A DNA stretch of 64,000 nt from Streptomyces niveus (GTDB lineage Bacteria > Actinomycetota > Actinomycetes > Streptomycetales > Streptomycetaceae), in assembly GCF_002009175.1 (NCBI RefSeq), contig NZ_CP018047.1:7307001-7371000 (forward strand), read 5' to 3'. The notes beneath the pieces are model-generated. The model was given only the letters and a program-made list of their open reading frames with translations, ran no database searches and was not told the origin of the DNA. Shown here piece after piece: positions 1 through 8,689 of the stretch (within the stretch, counting starts at the first letter, position 1; every line of letters begins with the position of its first letter). A program made the position numbers and the translations under genes.

Positions 1-6
1 GCGGGC

Positions 7-2577
7 ATGAGCGGGATCCGTGCCTGCGCACGTATCAGCGTCTCCTCGCTCCGCGCGCGGAAGCGGCGCTTCGCCGGGACCTTCACCGCCGTCCTGCTCG
101 GTGTCTCCTTCCTGACGGGCACCCTCGTCATGGGCGACACCCTGCGCGGCAGCTTCGACACCATGTTCGGCGACGCGGCGGGCGGCACCGACGCCGTCGT
201 CCGCGGCGCCGACGTCGTGACCGTGCCCGGCGACGCGCTCGGCACCCGCGAACCGGTCGACACCGCCCTGATCGAGACGATCGAGCGGACCCCCGGCGTC
301 GCCGCCGCGGCACCCAGGATCGAGGGCGCGGGACAGCTCCTCGGCTCCGACGGCGAGCCCGTCGGCGGCCAGGGGCCGCCCACCGTCGCGGGGAACTGGA
401 TCGACGACGCACAGCTCAACCCGTACCGCCTCGCCGAGGGCCGGCTGCCGGAGAAGAGCGGCGAGGTCGTCCTCAACCGCGGCGCCGCGAAGGCGGGGAA
501 GCTGGCGATCGGCGACACCACCGTGCTCCGCACGCCCGATCCCGTACGGGTGACGGTCGTCGGACTCGCGACGTTCGGCGGCGAGGACGGCATGGCCCAG
601 GTCACCTACACGGGAATGACCAGGGCCGACGCGGAGAAGTACCTCGTGCCGGAGCCCGGCGAGGCCACGAGCATCCAGGTACGCGCCGGTCCCGGCACCG
701 GCCAGGAAGAACTCGTGGACTCGCTCGGCGCGGTCCTGCCGTCCGGCGTCGAGGCGATCACGGGACAGCGGTCCGCCGACGAGAACCAGGAAATGATCTC
801 CGGTCAGTTCCTCGGCCTCTTCACCACACTGCTCATCGTCTTCTCGGGCATCGTGCTGCTCGTCGCGACGTTCTCCATCCACAACACCTTCGCGATCGTG
901 GTGGCCCAGCGAGCCCGGGAGAACGCGCTCCTGCGGGCCATCGGCGCCTCCCGGCGCCAGGTCGTCGGCACCACGCTCGCCGAGGCGAGCGTCGTCGCGG
1001 TGGTCGCGTCGGCCGCCGGGCTCCTCGGCGGCGTCGGTGTCGCCGCCGGTCTGCGGGCGCTGTTCCCGGTCATCGGATTCCCCTTCCCCGAGGGGCCGTT
1101 GGTGATCAGCGCCCTGTCGATGCTGCTGCCGCTCGCCGTCGGCGTGGCCGTCTGTCTCGGCTCGGCGCTGCTGCCCGCCGTACGGGCCGGGCGCACCGCG
1201 CCGCTGGCCGCGCTGCGCGAGACGGCCGTGGACGACTCGGGCGCCTCCAGGACGAGGGCCGTCGTCGGTACGGCGGTGGGCCTGGCCGGGACCGGCACGA
1301 TCCTGCTCGGTCTCTTCGCCGCGCCGTCCCTCGTGCTCGCCGGAACGGGCGCCGTCCTCGCCCTGGCCGCCTTCGTGGTGCTCGGCCCGGTGGCCGCCAC
1401 CCACGCCGTACGGCTCCTGGGCGGGCCGCTGGACCGGCTGCGCGGCGTCTCGGGCGCCCTGGCGAAGCGCAACGCCCTGCGCAGCCCCACACGCACGGCG
1501 GCGACCGCCACCGCGCTGATGATCGGTGTCGCCGTGGTGTCCCTGTTCACCATCTTCGGCGCCTCGCTGAAGGCCACCATGGACCGGACGGTGTCCCTCT
1601 CCTTCGCCGGCGATCTCGCGGTCAGCGCCCCGGCCTTCGGCGGTGGAGGAAGCGGACTGAGCCCGGGGCTCACGCCCGCGCTGGCCGAACTCCCCGAAGT
1701 GGGCTCGGCGGTGGGGCTCGGCAGGGGAGTGGCGAAGGTCGACGGCGACGGCCGTCAACTGACCGTCACCGACCCGGCCGCGCTGGCCAGGGGCTTCGAT
1801 CTCGGGTCCGTGGACGGCTCGTTCGAGGGATTCGGCACCAAGGGCATCGCCGTGTCGCGGGCGCAGGCGGAGGAACGGAATCTGCGGACCGGCGGCACGA
1901 CGCGACTGACCTTCACCGACGGCGGCGTGGAGACCTTCACCGTCAAGGCGGTCTACGAGCGGTCCGAACTCGCGGGCGACTACGTCATCACCCGCGCGGC
2001 ATGGGCCCCGCACCGTACCCAGGACGCGGACACGCTCGTCTCGGTCACCTTCAAGGGCGGTGTCCCGGCGGCCGGGGCCACGGCCGCCGTCGAGAGGACG
2101 GCGGTTGAGTTCGGCGGTCCCGACGTCCAGACGCGGGACGAGTACGCGCGTACCTCCGCGGGAGCCGTCGACATGATGCTCACGCTGATCTACGCGCTGC
2201 TCGCCCTGGCCGTGGTCGTCGCGCTGCTGGGCATCGCCAACACACTGACCCTCGCCGTCCACGAACGCACCAGGGAACTGGGCCTGTTGCGCGCCGTCGG
2301 GCAGACCAGGGCGCAACTGCGGGCGATGGTCCGGTGGGAGTCCGTACTGGTGGCCGCCTTCGGTACGGCGGGCGGACTGGCACTCGGCGGGCTGCTCGGC
2401 CGGGTCGTCGTCAAGGCGTCCGAGGGCGTGGGAGACACGGCCTTCGTCTTCGCCGTGCCGCCGGCGCAGCTGGCGATCGTGGGTGCGGTCGGTCTGACGG
2501 CGGGCGCGATCGCCGGCTGGCGGCCCGCGCGCAGGGCGGCCCGTCTGGACGTCCTGCGCGCCGTCGCCACCGAGTGA
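7..2577 (+). CDS. FtsX-type ABC transporter permease
   Basis: Integral membrane subunit of a MacB/LolCDE-like ABC exporter, acting with a separate ATPase on lipids, peptides or drugs at the cell membrane. The 856-residue protein has an N-terminal membrane anchor (about residues 22-44), a large extracytoplasmic domain, then a first FtsX block with helices near 266-400, a second soluble domain, and a second FtsX block near 720-856. The duplicated architecture is the usual one for actinobacterial permeases of this length. The start ATG reads ATGA; bases 2-10 can be read as the last codons and TGA of an upstream gene, which fits a 4-base overlap with its ATPase just outside the window (inference). 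The substrate cannot be told from sequence. Confidence 0.9.
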   Translation: MSGIRACARISVSSLRARKRRFAGTFTAVLLGVSFLTGTLVMGDTLRGSFDTMFGDAAGGTDAVVRGADVVTVPGDALGTREPVDTALIETIERTPGVAAAAPRIEGAGQLLGSDGEPVGGQGPPTVAGNWIDDAQLNPYRLAEGRLPEKSGEVVLNRGAAKAGKLAIGDTTVLRTPDPVRVTVVGLATFGGEDGMAQVTYTGMTRADAEKYLVPEPGEATSIQVRAGPGTGQEELVDSLGAVLPSGVEAITGQRSADENQEMISGQFLGLFTTLLIVFSGIVLLVATFSIHNTFAIVVAQRARENALLRAIGASRRQVVGTTLAEASVVAVVASAAGLLGGVGVAAGLRALFPVIGFPFPEGPLVISALSMLLPLAVGVAVCLGSALLPAVRAGRTAPLAALRETAVDDSGASRTRAVVGTAVGLAGTGTILLGLFAAPSLVLAGTGAVLALAAFVVLGPVAATHAVRLLGGPLDRLRGVSGALAKRNALRSPTRTAATATALMIGVAVVSLFTIFGASLKATMDRTVSLSFAGDLAVSAPAFGGGGSGLSPGLTPALAELPEVGSAVGLGRGVAKVDGDGRQLTVTDPAALARGFDLGSVDGSFEGFGTKGIAVSRAQAEERNLRTGGTTRLTFTDGGVETFTVKAVYERSELAGDYVITRAAWAPHRTQDADTLVSVTFKGGVPAAGATAAVERTAVEFGGPDVQTRDEYARTSAGAVDMMLTLIYALLALAVVVALLGIANTLTLAVHERTRELGLLRAVGQTRAQLRAMVRWESVLVAAFGTAGGLALGGLLGRVVVKASEGVGDTAFVFAVPPAQLAIVGAVGLTAGAIAGWRPARRAARLDVLRAVATE

Positions 2578-2617
2578 CACGGTGACGAGGTGACGCGCCG
2601 AGGCGCCCCCCGCCCGG

Positions 2618-3199
2618 TCAGCCGACGACGGCGGACCGGGCGGCGGTATGTTCGCGCTTCCCGGCGACGGCCCGGATTCCCGCGAAGGTGCTGTCGGCGA
2701 AGGAGCCGTGCGAGAAGGGTCCGTCGGTCGTCGCGCCGTACACCGGATTACGGGGCGGAGCGGCGGCGGACGGGGCGGGCAGCGTGAACCAGATGACCTT
2801 CCCCGCGTCGCCCTCCGCGCGCACCCCCCAGCTCTCGCTGACCGCCTCGATCAGGGCGAGACCGCGCCCACACACATCGAGCGGATCGGCCTCCTTGATC
2901 GTCGGCAGGCGCGGGTCGTGGTCGTGGACCGAGACCGTGAGCCGGTCGAGCAGGAGCTCGATGTCGACGCTGCACATCTTGTCCGGCTGTGCGTGCCGGT
3001 GGACGTTGGTCAGCAACTCGGTCACGCCGAGCGCCGCTGGATCGATGAGTGGGTCGAGCTGCCAGTAGCGCAATTGCGCAGAAACGATTCTGCGGACTTG
3101 GCGGATCCGCGACGGCAGGGCCTGGAGCTCCACCGTGCACTGCCTGTTCGGCTGGCTGATCACGGCTGCGACTCCCCGATTGAGTCCGGAAGAAGGCAT
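2618..3199 (-). CDS. ATP-binding protein, anti-sigma-factor-like kinase fold
   Basis: A stand-alone GHKL ATPase of the RsbW/SpoIIAB type. Streptomyces has many of these, and they are thought to bind sigma factors or anti-anti-sigma partners. The 193 residues show the N-box (VTELLTNVHRHA), the glycine-containing motif GRGLALIEAVSESWG and a conserved HDHDPRLP strand, covering a single HATPase_c domain. There is no membrane segment, so it is cytoplasmic. The start ATG follows AGGCATGGA-like sequence without a strong ribosome site. No partner gene lies next to it, so its target is unknown. Confidence 0.85.
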   Translation of the reverse strand: MPSSGLNRGVAAVISQPNRQCTVELQALPSRIRQVRRIVSAQLRYWQLDPLIDPAALGVTELLTNVHRHAQPDKMCSVDIELLLDRLTVSVHDHDPRLPTIKEADPLDVCGRGLALIEAVSESWGVRAEGDAGKVIWFTLPAPSAAAPPRNPVYGATTDGPFSHGSFADSTFAGIRAVAGKREHTAARSAVVG

Positions 3200-3374
3200 G
3201 GATCAAATCCAGCAGCTCACTCGCGAGGCTCGCTGCTGTCCTGCCCGGCGGGGCTGGATCGCAGCGTCACCACCGGTTCACCCTGAGTGATACACACCAG
3301 AGTGAACCACCTCCCACGGGACCGCAACTCGCGTCATCCAGGCAGGCACCCGGCGAGATCCGGACAGGGCCGGG

Positions 3375-3692
3375 TCAGGTCTTCGCCGCCCCCGCCCTGC
3401 GTACGGTCTCCAGGAACCGCCCGGCCAGCACCCTGCCCTCCGGCCGCCGGCCGTCCCGGCCCATGGTCAGCCGGTAGCGCGTGCCGTTCACGGTCGCCAC
3501 CGTGCTGTCGTCCCCCCGGAACCACGGCTTGGCCGCCTGCACCGCCCGCAGCGGCGCACTGTCGATGACCCGTCCGTAGCTGGTCAGCAGAGCCAGTCTG
3601 CCGTCCTGGATGAGGACCCGTCCCGCCTTCGTGAGCGAGCGGGGCCAGCGCTCTATCTCGACGCCACTCGCGCTGAACTCCGGTTCCGCCAT
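3375..3692 (-). CDS. Conserved hypothetical protein, 105 aa
   Basis: A small soluble protein that I do not assign to a family. I chose the ATG at 3692 ([10 protein letters not shown]...) over a start 35 codons upstream because a GGAGGG ribosome site precedes it and the upstream extension is low-complexity. The sequence is basic and lacks membrane segments. Strands around [28 protein letters not shown] and a [17 protein letters not shown] block suggest a compact beta fold, a pattern seen in small Streptomyces proteins of unknown function. It is transcribed away from the PLP-enzyme gene, with a divergent intergenic region between them. Confidence 0.65.
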   Translation of the reverse strand: MAEPEFSASGVEIERWPRSLTKAGRVLIQDGRLALLTSYGRVIDSAPLRAVQAAKPWFRGDDSTVATVNGTRYRLTMGRDGRRPEGRVLAGRFLETVRRAGAAKT

Positions 3693-3976
3693 GGCTGATC
3701 CGCCCCCTCCGTACCTGTTCCCTAAGGGAAGTCTGCACAACTCGGCGCGTGGACGCCAGAGCGGCTTCCCCGGCCGTCCCGGACGACCCGTCAGCACCGC
3801 GTCCGGCGCCCGGCGAGCCTCAGGTCCAAGGCGCGGCTATGGATACCCAAAGGCATGGTTTGCGCAGGTCGAGGGCTTACTGTTGCGCCCGTGTCCTGCC
3901 GTTGACCGTAGCGGCGGACACCGGCGGAACACGGCACGGGCGGAACACGGCACCGGTGGAACAGGGGACGGCGCGC

Positions 3977-5086
3977 ATGACGGAGCGGCAGCGGACCATC
4001 GATGTGAACCGCAGCGACCCCGCGTACCGGGCCTGGCTCAAGGAGGCCGTACGCAAGGTCCAGGCCGACGCCAACCGCTCGGCCGACACACACCTCCTGC
4101 TTTTCCCGCTGCCGGAGCGGTGGGGCATCGACCTGTACATGAAGGACGAGTCCACCCACCCGACCGGCAGCCTCAAACACCGGCTCGCGCGCTCGCTGTT
4201 CCTCTACGGGCTCTGCAACGGCTGGATCCGCCCCGGAAAGCCCGTCATCGAGGCGTCCAGCGGCTCGACAGCGGTCTCGGAGGCGTACTTCGCGAAGCTG
4301 ATCGGCGTCCCGTTCATCGCGGTCATGCCGCGCACCACCAGCCCGGCGAAGTGCCGGCTCATCGAACTCCACGGCGGGCGCTGCCACTTCGTCGACGACT
4401 CGCGCAGGATGTACGAGGAGTCGGCGCGGCTCGCGGCCGAGACCGGCGGCCACTACATGGACCAGTTCACCTACGCGGAGCGGGCCACCGACTGGCGGGG
4501 CAACAACAACATCGCCGAATCGATCTACCAGCAACTGAGGCTGGAGCGCTATCCGGTGCCCGCGTGGATCGTGGCGACGGCCGGCACCGGAGGCACGTCC
4601 GCGACCATCGCCCGCTATGTGCGCTACACGCAGTACGACACCATGGTCTGTGTCCCGGACCCGGAGAACTCCTGTTTCTTCGACGGCTGGACGCGCCGCG
4701 ACCCGCGGGCGAGCTCCGAGCGCGGTTCGCGCATCGAGGGCATCGGCAGACCCCGGATGGAGCCGAGCTTCGTGACCGGGGCCATCGACCGGATGATGAA
4801 GGTGCCGGACGCCGCGAGCATCGCCGCCGTACGCGTACTGGAGAGCACCATCGGCCGCAGGGCGGGCGGTTCGACCGGCACCGGACTGTGGAGCGCGCTG
4901 AGGATCGTCTCCGAGATGGTGGCGGACGGGCACAAGGGCAGTGTGGTGACACTGATCTGCGACCCGGGCGACCGCTACCTCGACAAGTACTACTCCGACG
5001 ACTGGCTCGCCGCACAGGACATCGACATCGCGCCGTACACCGCCACGATCGAGAGCTTCCTGCGGACCGGAGTCTGGTCCGACTGA
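3977..5086 (+). CDS. PLP-dependent cysteine synthase family protein
   Basis: A fold-type II pyridoxal-phosphate enzyme of the cysteine synthase/cystathionine beta-synthase group, 369 residues. The likely Schiff-base lysine is K67 in the PTGSLKHR motif. An [14 protein letters not shown] segment fits the substrate-binding loop, and [12 protein letters not shown] is the phosphate-cradle glycine loop. The start at 3977 ([10 protein letters not shown]) is chosen because the long upstream extension has no domain similarity. No cys genes or carrier protein lie nearby, so the natural substrate (O-acetylserine, O-phosphoserine or another) is unresolved. It differs from housekeeping CysK in its long C-terminal part containing [16 protein letters not shown]. 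Confidence 0.85.
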   Translation: MTERQRTIDVNRSDPAYRAWLKEAVRKVQADANRSADTHLLLFPLPERWGIDLYMKDESTHPTGSLKHRLARSLFLYGLCNGWIRPGKPVIEASSGSTAVSEAYFAKLIGVPFIAVMPRTTSPAKCRLIELHGGRCHFVDDSRRMYEESARLAAETGGHYMDQFTYAERATDWRGNNNIAESIYQQLRLERYPVPAWIVATAGTGGTSATIARYVRYTQYDTMVCVPDPENSCFFDGWTRRDPRASSERGSRIEGIGRPRMEPSFVTGAIDRMMKVPDAASIAAVRVLESTIGRRAGGSTGTGLWSALRIVSEMVADGHKGSVVTLICDPGDRYLDKYYSDDWLAAQDIDIAPYTATIESFLRTGVWSD

Positions 5087-5103
5087 CCTGACCTGACCTG
5101 ACC
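5083..5103. repeat. Tandem pentamer CTGAC, about four copies
   Basis: Four consecutive copies of CTGAC, the first overlapping the stop of the PLP-enzyme gene, in the short gap before the convergent gene that ends at 5128. A simple slippage-type repeat. I see no hairpin or coding role. Confidence 0.75.
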
Positions 5104-5127
5104 GACCGAGCGACTGACCGTCAGGCG

Positions 5128-7098
5128 TCAGCGCACCGCCGGGAGTTCCTTGCCGTCCGCCAGCCGTCCCGTCAGCTCCACGGAGCTGTCACGGGGCGCC
5201 CTGACCGCCAGGGTCCCGGCCGGCTCGTCCGCCCGGACACCGCCCGAAGCGGTGATACGCGTGACGTCCCGGCTCCCGGCGGCCAGCAGGTACCACGTCC
5301 CGGACGGTGCCCGCCAGTGCGTCCCCGCCAGCACGTGCTGCCCGAACCTGCTGCACGAGGCCGTGTCGCGGTCCTCGGCCACGACCGTGCCCGGCTCCAC
5401 GGGCGACGGGGCGGGCTGCTGGAACTGCACCATGATCCGGCCGGGGCCGCGCCAGGAGTCGGCCCGCGTGCACACCCAGGTGGACCGCGCGCCGGTCTCC
5501 GGCAACTTCTGCTCGGCGAAGGCCCAGTTGTTGACCGCCCGGACACCGGAACCCCGCAGGCTCCCGAGCGAGCACGCCGTACGCGCCCAACTGGCCAGCG
5601 CCGCACCGCCGGTGGCCTCGCGCGGCTGACGCGCTGGCGCGCCGGTGCCGGGCAGTGGCGTGTACGTCAGATGCACCGGCGAGAGATCACCGAGATCGGT
5701 GACGAGGAACGCGTGCCGCTCCACGATCCTCTCCGAGGAGCGCAGCCGCATCACCGGCCAGGACGTACAGTCCTCGCCCGACGGCGGCGGCGTCGGCACC
5801 GGGCCCGTGACACCGTCCCGCGACACATCGAGGTCCGCGGCGGGAGTGCCGGGCGCGAGCAGGTCCCGAGTCGTCGACTCGGCGACCCACGGGGCGAGGA
5901 GATAGCGCACCCCGTCGGGGCCGCGGCTCACGACCACCGCCGCGGCCGTCGTCACATCGGCGTCGTCCGTCCGGGCGAGGTCCAGGGCCGGCGCACCGCC
6001 GCCCGACAGCGGCTCGGCGTACCGCGCCACCCGCTGCCCGTCGTGCAGCAGGACCACCGCCGCGCCGCCGACCTCTCCCGCGTACAGCAGCCGGGGCGGT
6101 TGGGCGGGCGGCACGGTGCCTGTCCCCGTGGTGGCCGATACCCGGACGTCCGGGCCCGGCCCGCCCCACACCCGCAGCGCCCGCTCCAGCAGCGCCGTGT
6201 CGCCGGTACGAGCACCACGGGCGGGCCAGACGGAGAAGTCCACCCGCGAGGTGTCGGACCACGCGTCACCGTTCGCGCGCTCCAGCAGCGCCGGGTCCAA
6301 CGCCCGTGCCAGGGAAGGGCTTTCGGCGCCGTCCGCGACGGTGGCGGACTCGGTCCCGTCGTGATCGGGCATGGCCAGCAGGACGGAGCCCGCCAGCGCC
6401 ACCAGCACGGCGGCGGCGCCGGCCAACCGCGTACGGTGCCGGCGCCGGATCAGATCGGTCGGCCTCGTCTGCACCGTGCAGGGGTCGAACTCCGGTGCGC
6501 CCAGCAGCGCTTCGACCCTGCCGCCCCGCTCGGACACCAGCCGCTCGGCGGTCCGCAGGGCGCCCGCCGCGTCCCGTACCCCGGCAGCCGTCAGCAGCGC
6601 GCGGATCTCGGCGGCGGTCATACCCTCCAGCACACCCAGGGCCAGCGCGGCGCGAGCGGGCGATCCGACGGCGAACAGAGCCTGGTCCAGGGCCAGTTCG
6701 TCGCTGCCGCCGGCGCGCGGGAAGAGCCGCAGGCCCGCGACGGCGGGCAGTCGCGGCAACCGCCGGGAGACGAACGCGCGCAACGAGCGCGGGCGGCTGT
6801 CCCGGGCCAGCGCGTCCCGGACCACCCGTTCCCGTGTCCAGGAGAAGGCGGCGGTCGCCGTACCGCGCTGTCCGGGCACCGGGGAGGGGGCGTCACCCTT
6901 GCGCGACCGGGGCAGGACGCGCTGGACCACCGCGTGTGCCGCCAGGACCCGCCGATGGCGGCCCAGCGCGGGCGGGAGGGTGAGATAGGCCAGCCGTACG
7001 AGCCGTGGGTAGTGCTCGACAAGGGCGGCCTCGGCCTCGTCGACGCCGGGGCGCCTCCCCGGCAGGGTGTCGTAGGTCGGTCGCCGGTGTGTCGGCAT
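5128..7098 (-). CDS. Sigma-factor-like membrane protein of unknown function
   Basis: The 656-residue protein has an N-terminal helical region (about 1-200; LVEHYPRLVRLAYLTLP, then RALLTAAGVRDAAGALRTAERLV) whose layout resembles sigma-70 family regions 2 and 4. A single membrane helix follows near 222-243, then a long, probably extracytoplasmic C-terminal domain of about 400 residues with several cysteines. Streptomyces encodes several such proteins of unknown role. I see no convincing promoter-recognition helix, so an active sigma factor is unlikely. It could be a membrane-bound signalling protein (inference). It converges on the PLP-enzyme gene across a 41-base gap. Confidence 0.7.
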   Translation of the reverse strand: MPTHRRPTYDTLPGRRPGVDEAEAALVEHYPRLVRLAYLTLPPALGRHRRVLAAHAVVQRVLPRSRKGDAPSPVPGQRGTATAAFSWTRERVVRDALARDSRPRSLRAFVSRRLPRLPAVAGLRLFPRAGGSDELALDQALFAVGSPARAALALGVLEGMTAAEIRALLTAAGVRDAAGALRTAERLVSERGGRVEALLGAPEFDPCTVQTRPTDLIRRRHRTRLAGAAAVLVALAGSVLLAMPDHDGTESATVADGAESPSLARALDPALLERANGDAWSDTSRVDFSVWPARGARTGDTALLERALRVWGGPGPDVRVSATTGTGTVPPAQPPRLLYAGEVGGAAVVLLHDGQRVARYAEPLSGGGAPALDLARTDDADVTTAAAVVVSRGPDGVRYLLAPWVAESTTRDLLAPGTPAADLDVSRDGVTGPVPTPPPSGEDCTSWPVMRLRSSERIVERHAFLVTDLGDLSPVHLTYTPLPGTGAPARQPREATGGAALASWARTACSLGSLRGSGVRAVNNWAFAEQKLPETGARSTWVCTRADSWRGPGRIMVQFQQPAPSPVEPGTVVAEDRDTASCSRFGQHVLAGTHWRAPSGTWYLLAAGSRDVTRITASGGVRADEPAGTLAVRAPRDSSVELTGRLADGKELPAVR

Positions 7099-7218
7099 CG
7101 GGCTCAGCCCTTCCGATGTGCGGATGCGCGGTCACTCCAAGGGGAAACGAGTGAATCGTGCGAACGTCACACCGGTGGCGCGGGCCGAACCGGGACGATC
7201 ACCGGGCGCCGGGTGCGT

Positions 7219-7680
7219 TCAGCGCCCCTGGCCACGCAGAAGGCCGTCGACCACACGGCCGAAGACGACGCGTCCCGTCCGTGCCGTCACTCCGTCGATG
7301 AAGCGCGGCAGGAACCCGAGCCGCAACTCCTCCGTCCAGGTCACCAGCGTGCGACCGTCCGAACCGGCCCCGGTCTGCGTCTCCGTCACCTCGATCTCGG
7401 CCCAGCCCCTGACCGCCCGCCCACGCTTCTCCAGCCGGCAGCGCCCCGGGCTCCCCGGCACGGGCGGCTCCCAGCGCACGACCTCCATCGGATCGTCGAA
7501 CCGCACGCGTCCAAGTCCCGTACGCGCCACGAACACCGTCCCCGCGCCGGTCGGCCCCGGCGTCCGAACCAGGATCCGCGTCAACGGCACCCGGCGCCCG
7601 TGCGCCGGCCAGTCGGTGACGCGCCGCCAGGCCTCCTCGGCCGGCAGGGCCGTACGGCGCTCGACGCGGAAGACGGTCAC
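7219..7680 (-). CDS. SRPBCC family protein
   Basis: A 153-residue START-like/SRPBCC (Bet v 1 fold) protein, a family of hydrophobic-ligand binding or cyclase/aromatase-like proteins. The N-terminal FRVERRTALPAEEAWRRVTDW and later WEPPVPGSPGRC are typical of the fold. The GTG start at 7680 overlaps the TGA of the upstream DeoR regulator as GTGA, so the two genes are translationally coupled and probably co-transcribed. The ligand is not apparent. Being downstream of a sugar-type regulator says little about its own function. Confidence 0.85.
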   Translation of the reverse strand: MTVFRVERRTALPAEEAWRRVTDWPAHGRRVPLTRILVRTPGPTGAGTVFVARTGLGRVRFDDPMEVVRWEPPVPGSPGRCRLEKRGRAVRGWAEIEVTETQTGAGSDGRTLVTWTEELRLGFLPRFIDGVTARTGRVVFGRVVDGLLRGQGR

Positions 7681-8510
7681 CGGTCCGCCGATTCCCCGGC
7701 GACCACCAGGCCCGGCAGATGTTCCACGATCTCCTCGCGCACCTCGGCCGACAGCCCGGCGTCGGTGACCAGGGTGTCGACCTGGTCCAGCGTCGCGAAC
7801 GAACTCAGGCCCACCGTCCCCCACTTGGTGTGGTCGGCCACGACCACCACCCGGCGCGCCGAACGCACGAAACGGCGGTTCGTCTCCGCCTCGGCCAGAT
7901 TCGGCGTGGACAGACCGGCCTCGGCGGAGATGCCGTGCACACCCAGGAAGAGCACGTCGAAGTGGAGCGAGCGGATCGCCTGGTCGGCCACCGGCCCGAC
8001 CAGCGAGTCCGACGGCGTACGGACACCTCCCGTGAGGACCACGGTGGCCGCCCCCGCGCGCTGACCGCCCGACGTCCCGGCCGGCTGCGCCGCGTGGAAC
8101 ACGTCGGCGACCCGCACGGAGTTCGTCACCACCGTCAGATCGGGCACGTCCAGCAGATGGTGCGCCAGCGCGTACGTGGTGGTCCCGCCCGACAGCGCGA
8201 TCGCCCGCCCGGGCACCGCCATGGCCGCCGCCGCCCGCGCGATGTCCTCCTTGGCGCTCAGTTCGAGCTCCGACTTGGCCTCGAAGCCCGGCTCGTGCGT
8301 ACTTGCCTCGACCACCGGCACGGCGCCGCCGTGCACCTTCTCGATGACACCGAGCCGGGCGAGCGCGTCGAGGTCCCTGCGGACCGTCATGTCCGAGACG
8401 TTGAGCTTGCGCGTCAGCTCGTTTACCCGGATTCCGCCGCGCCTGCGCACCTCGTCGAGGATCAGGGCGCGCCGCTGTTCCGCGAGGAGGTTCTGGTTGT
8501 CGCTCACCAC
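7677..8510 (-). CDS. DeoR/GlpR family transcriptional regulator
   Basis: A repressor of the DeoR family that usually responds to a phosphorylated sugar. The N-terminal winged helix-turn-helix spans about residues 8-60 (LNVSDMTVRRDLDAL is the recognition helix, followed by VHGGAVP). The C-terminal sugar-phosphate isomerase-like domain has the GGTTTYALA loop and VVADHTKWG. Two adjacent GTG codons can serve as start; I prefer 8510, nine bases after a GAAGGA site. A longer reading to 8669 adds only low-complexity residues. No sugar genes are adjacent apart from the coupled SRPBCC gene, so the regulon is unknown. Confidence 0.88.
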   Translation of the reverse strand: MVSDNQNLLAEQRRALILDEVRRRGGIRVNELTRKLNVSDMTVRRDLDALARLGVIEKVHGGAVPVVEASTHEPGFEAKSELELSAKEDIARAAAAMAVPGRAIALSGGTTTYALAHHLLDVPDLTVVTNSVRVADVFHAAQPAGTSGGQRAGAATVVLTGGVRTPSDSLVGPVADQAIRSLHFDVLFLGVHGISAEAGLSTPNLAEAETNRRFVRSARRVVVVADHTKWGTVGLSSFATLDQVDTLVTDAGLSAEVREEIVEHLPGLVVAGESADR

Positions 8511-8689
8511 CGGGGCCTGTCCTTCCACGTCGGCATCGTGCGTGGCCGCCGTACACAGCTGATCAAAAGGTTCCTCATCCTCCCACGGCGTTGGGCCCCT
8601 CACGCAGGTGTCGGCCCGCCCCGGCCCGGGGAGAGTCGCTGAGGGGTGGTCACCGCGGCGAGACGCCACCCGGAGAGCGAGTCATCGAC

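Noticed and set aside
5317..8064. Long open plus-strand frame opposite the sigma-like and DeoR genes
   Set aside because: Composition is Arg/Gly/Pro-rich with no domain, and it lies antisense to real genes. A shadow frame of GC-rich coding DNA.
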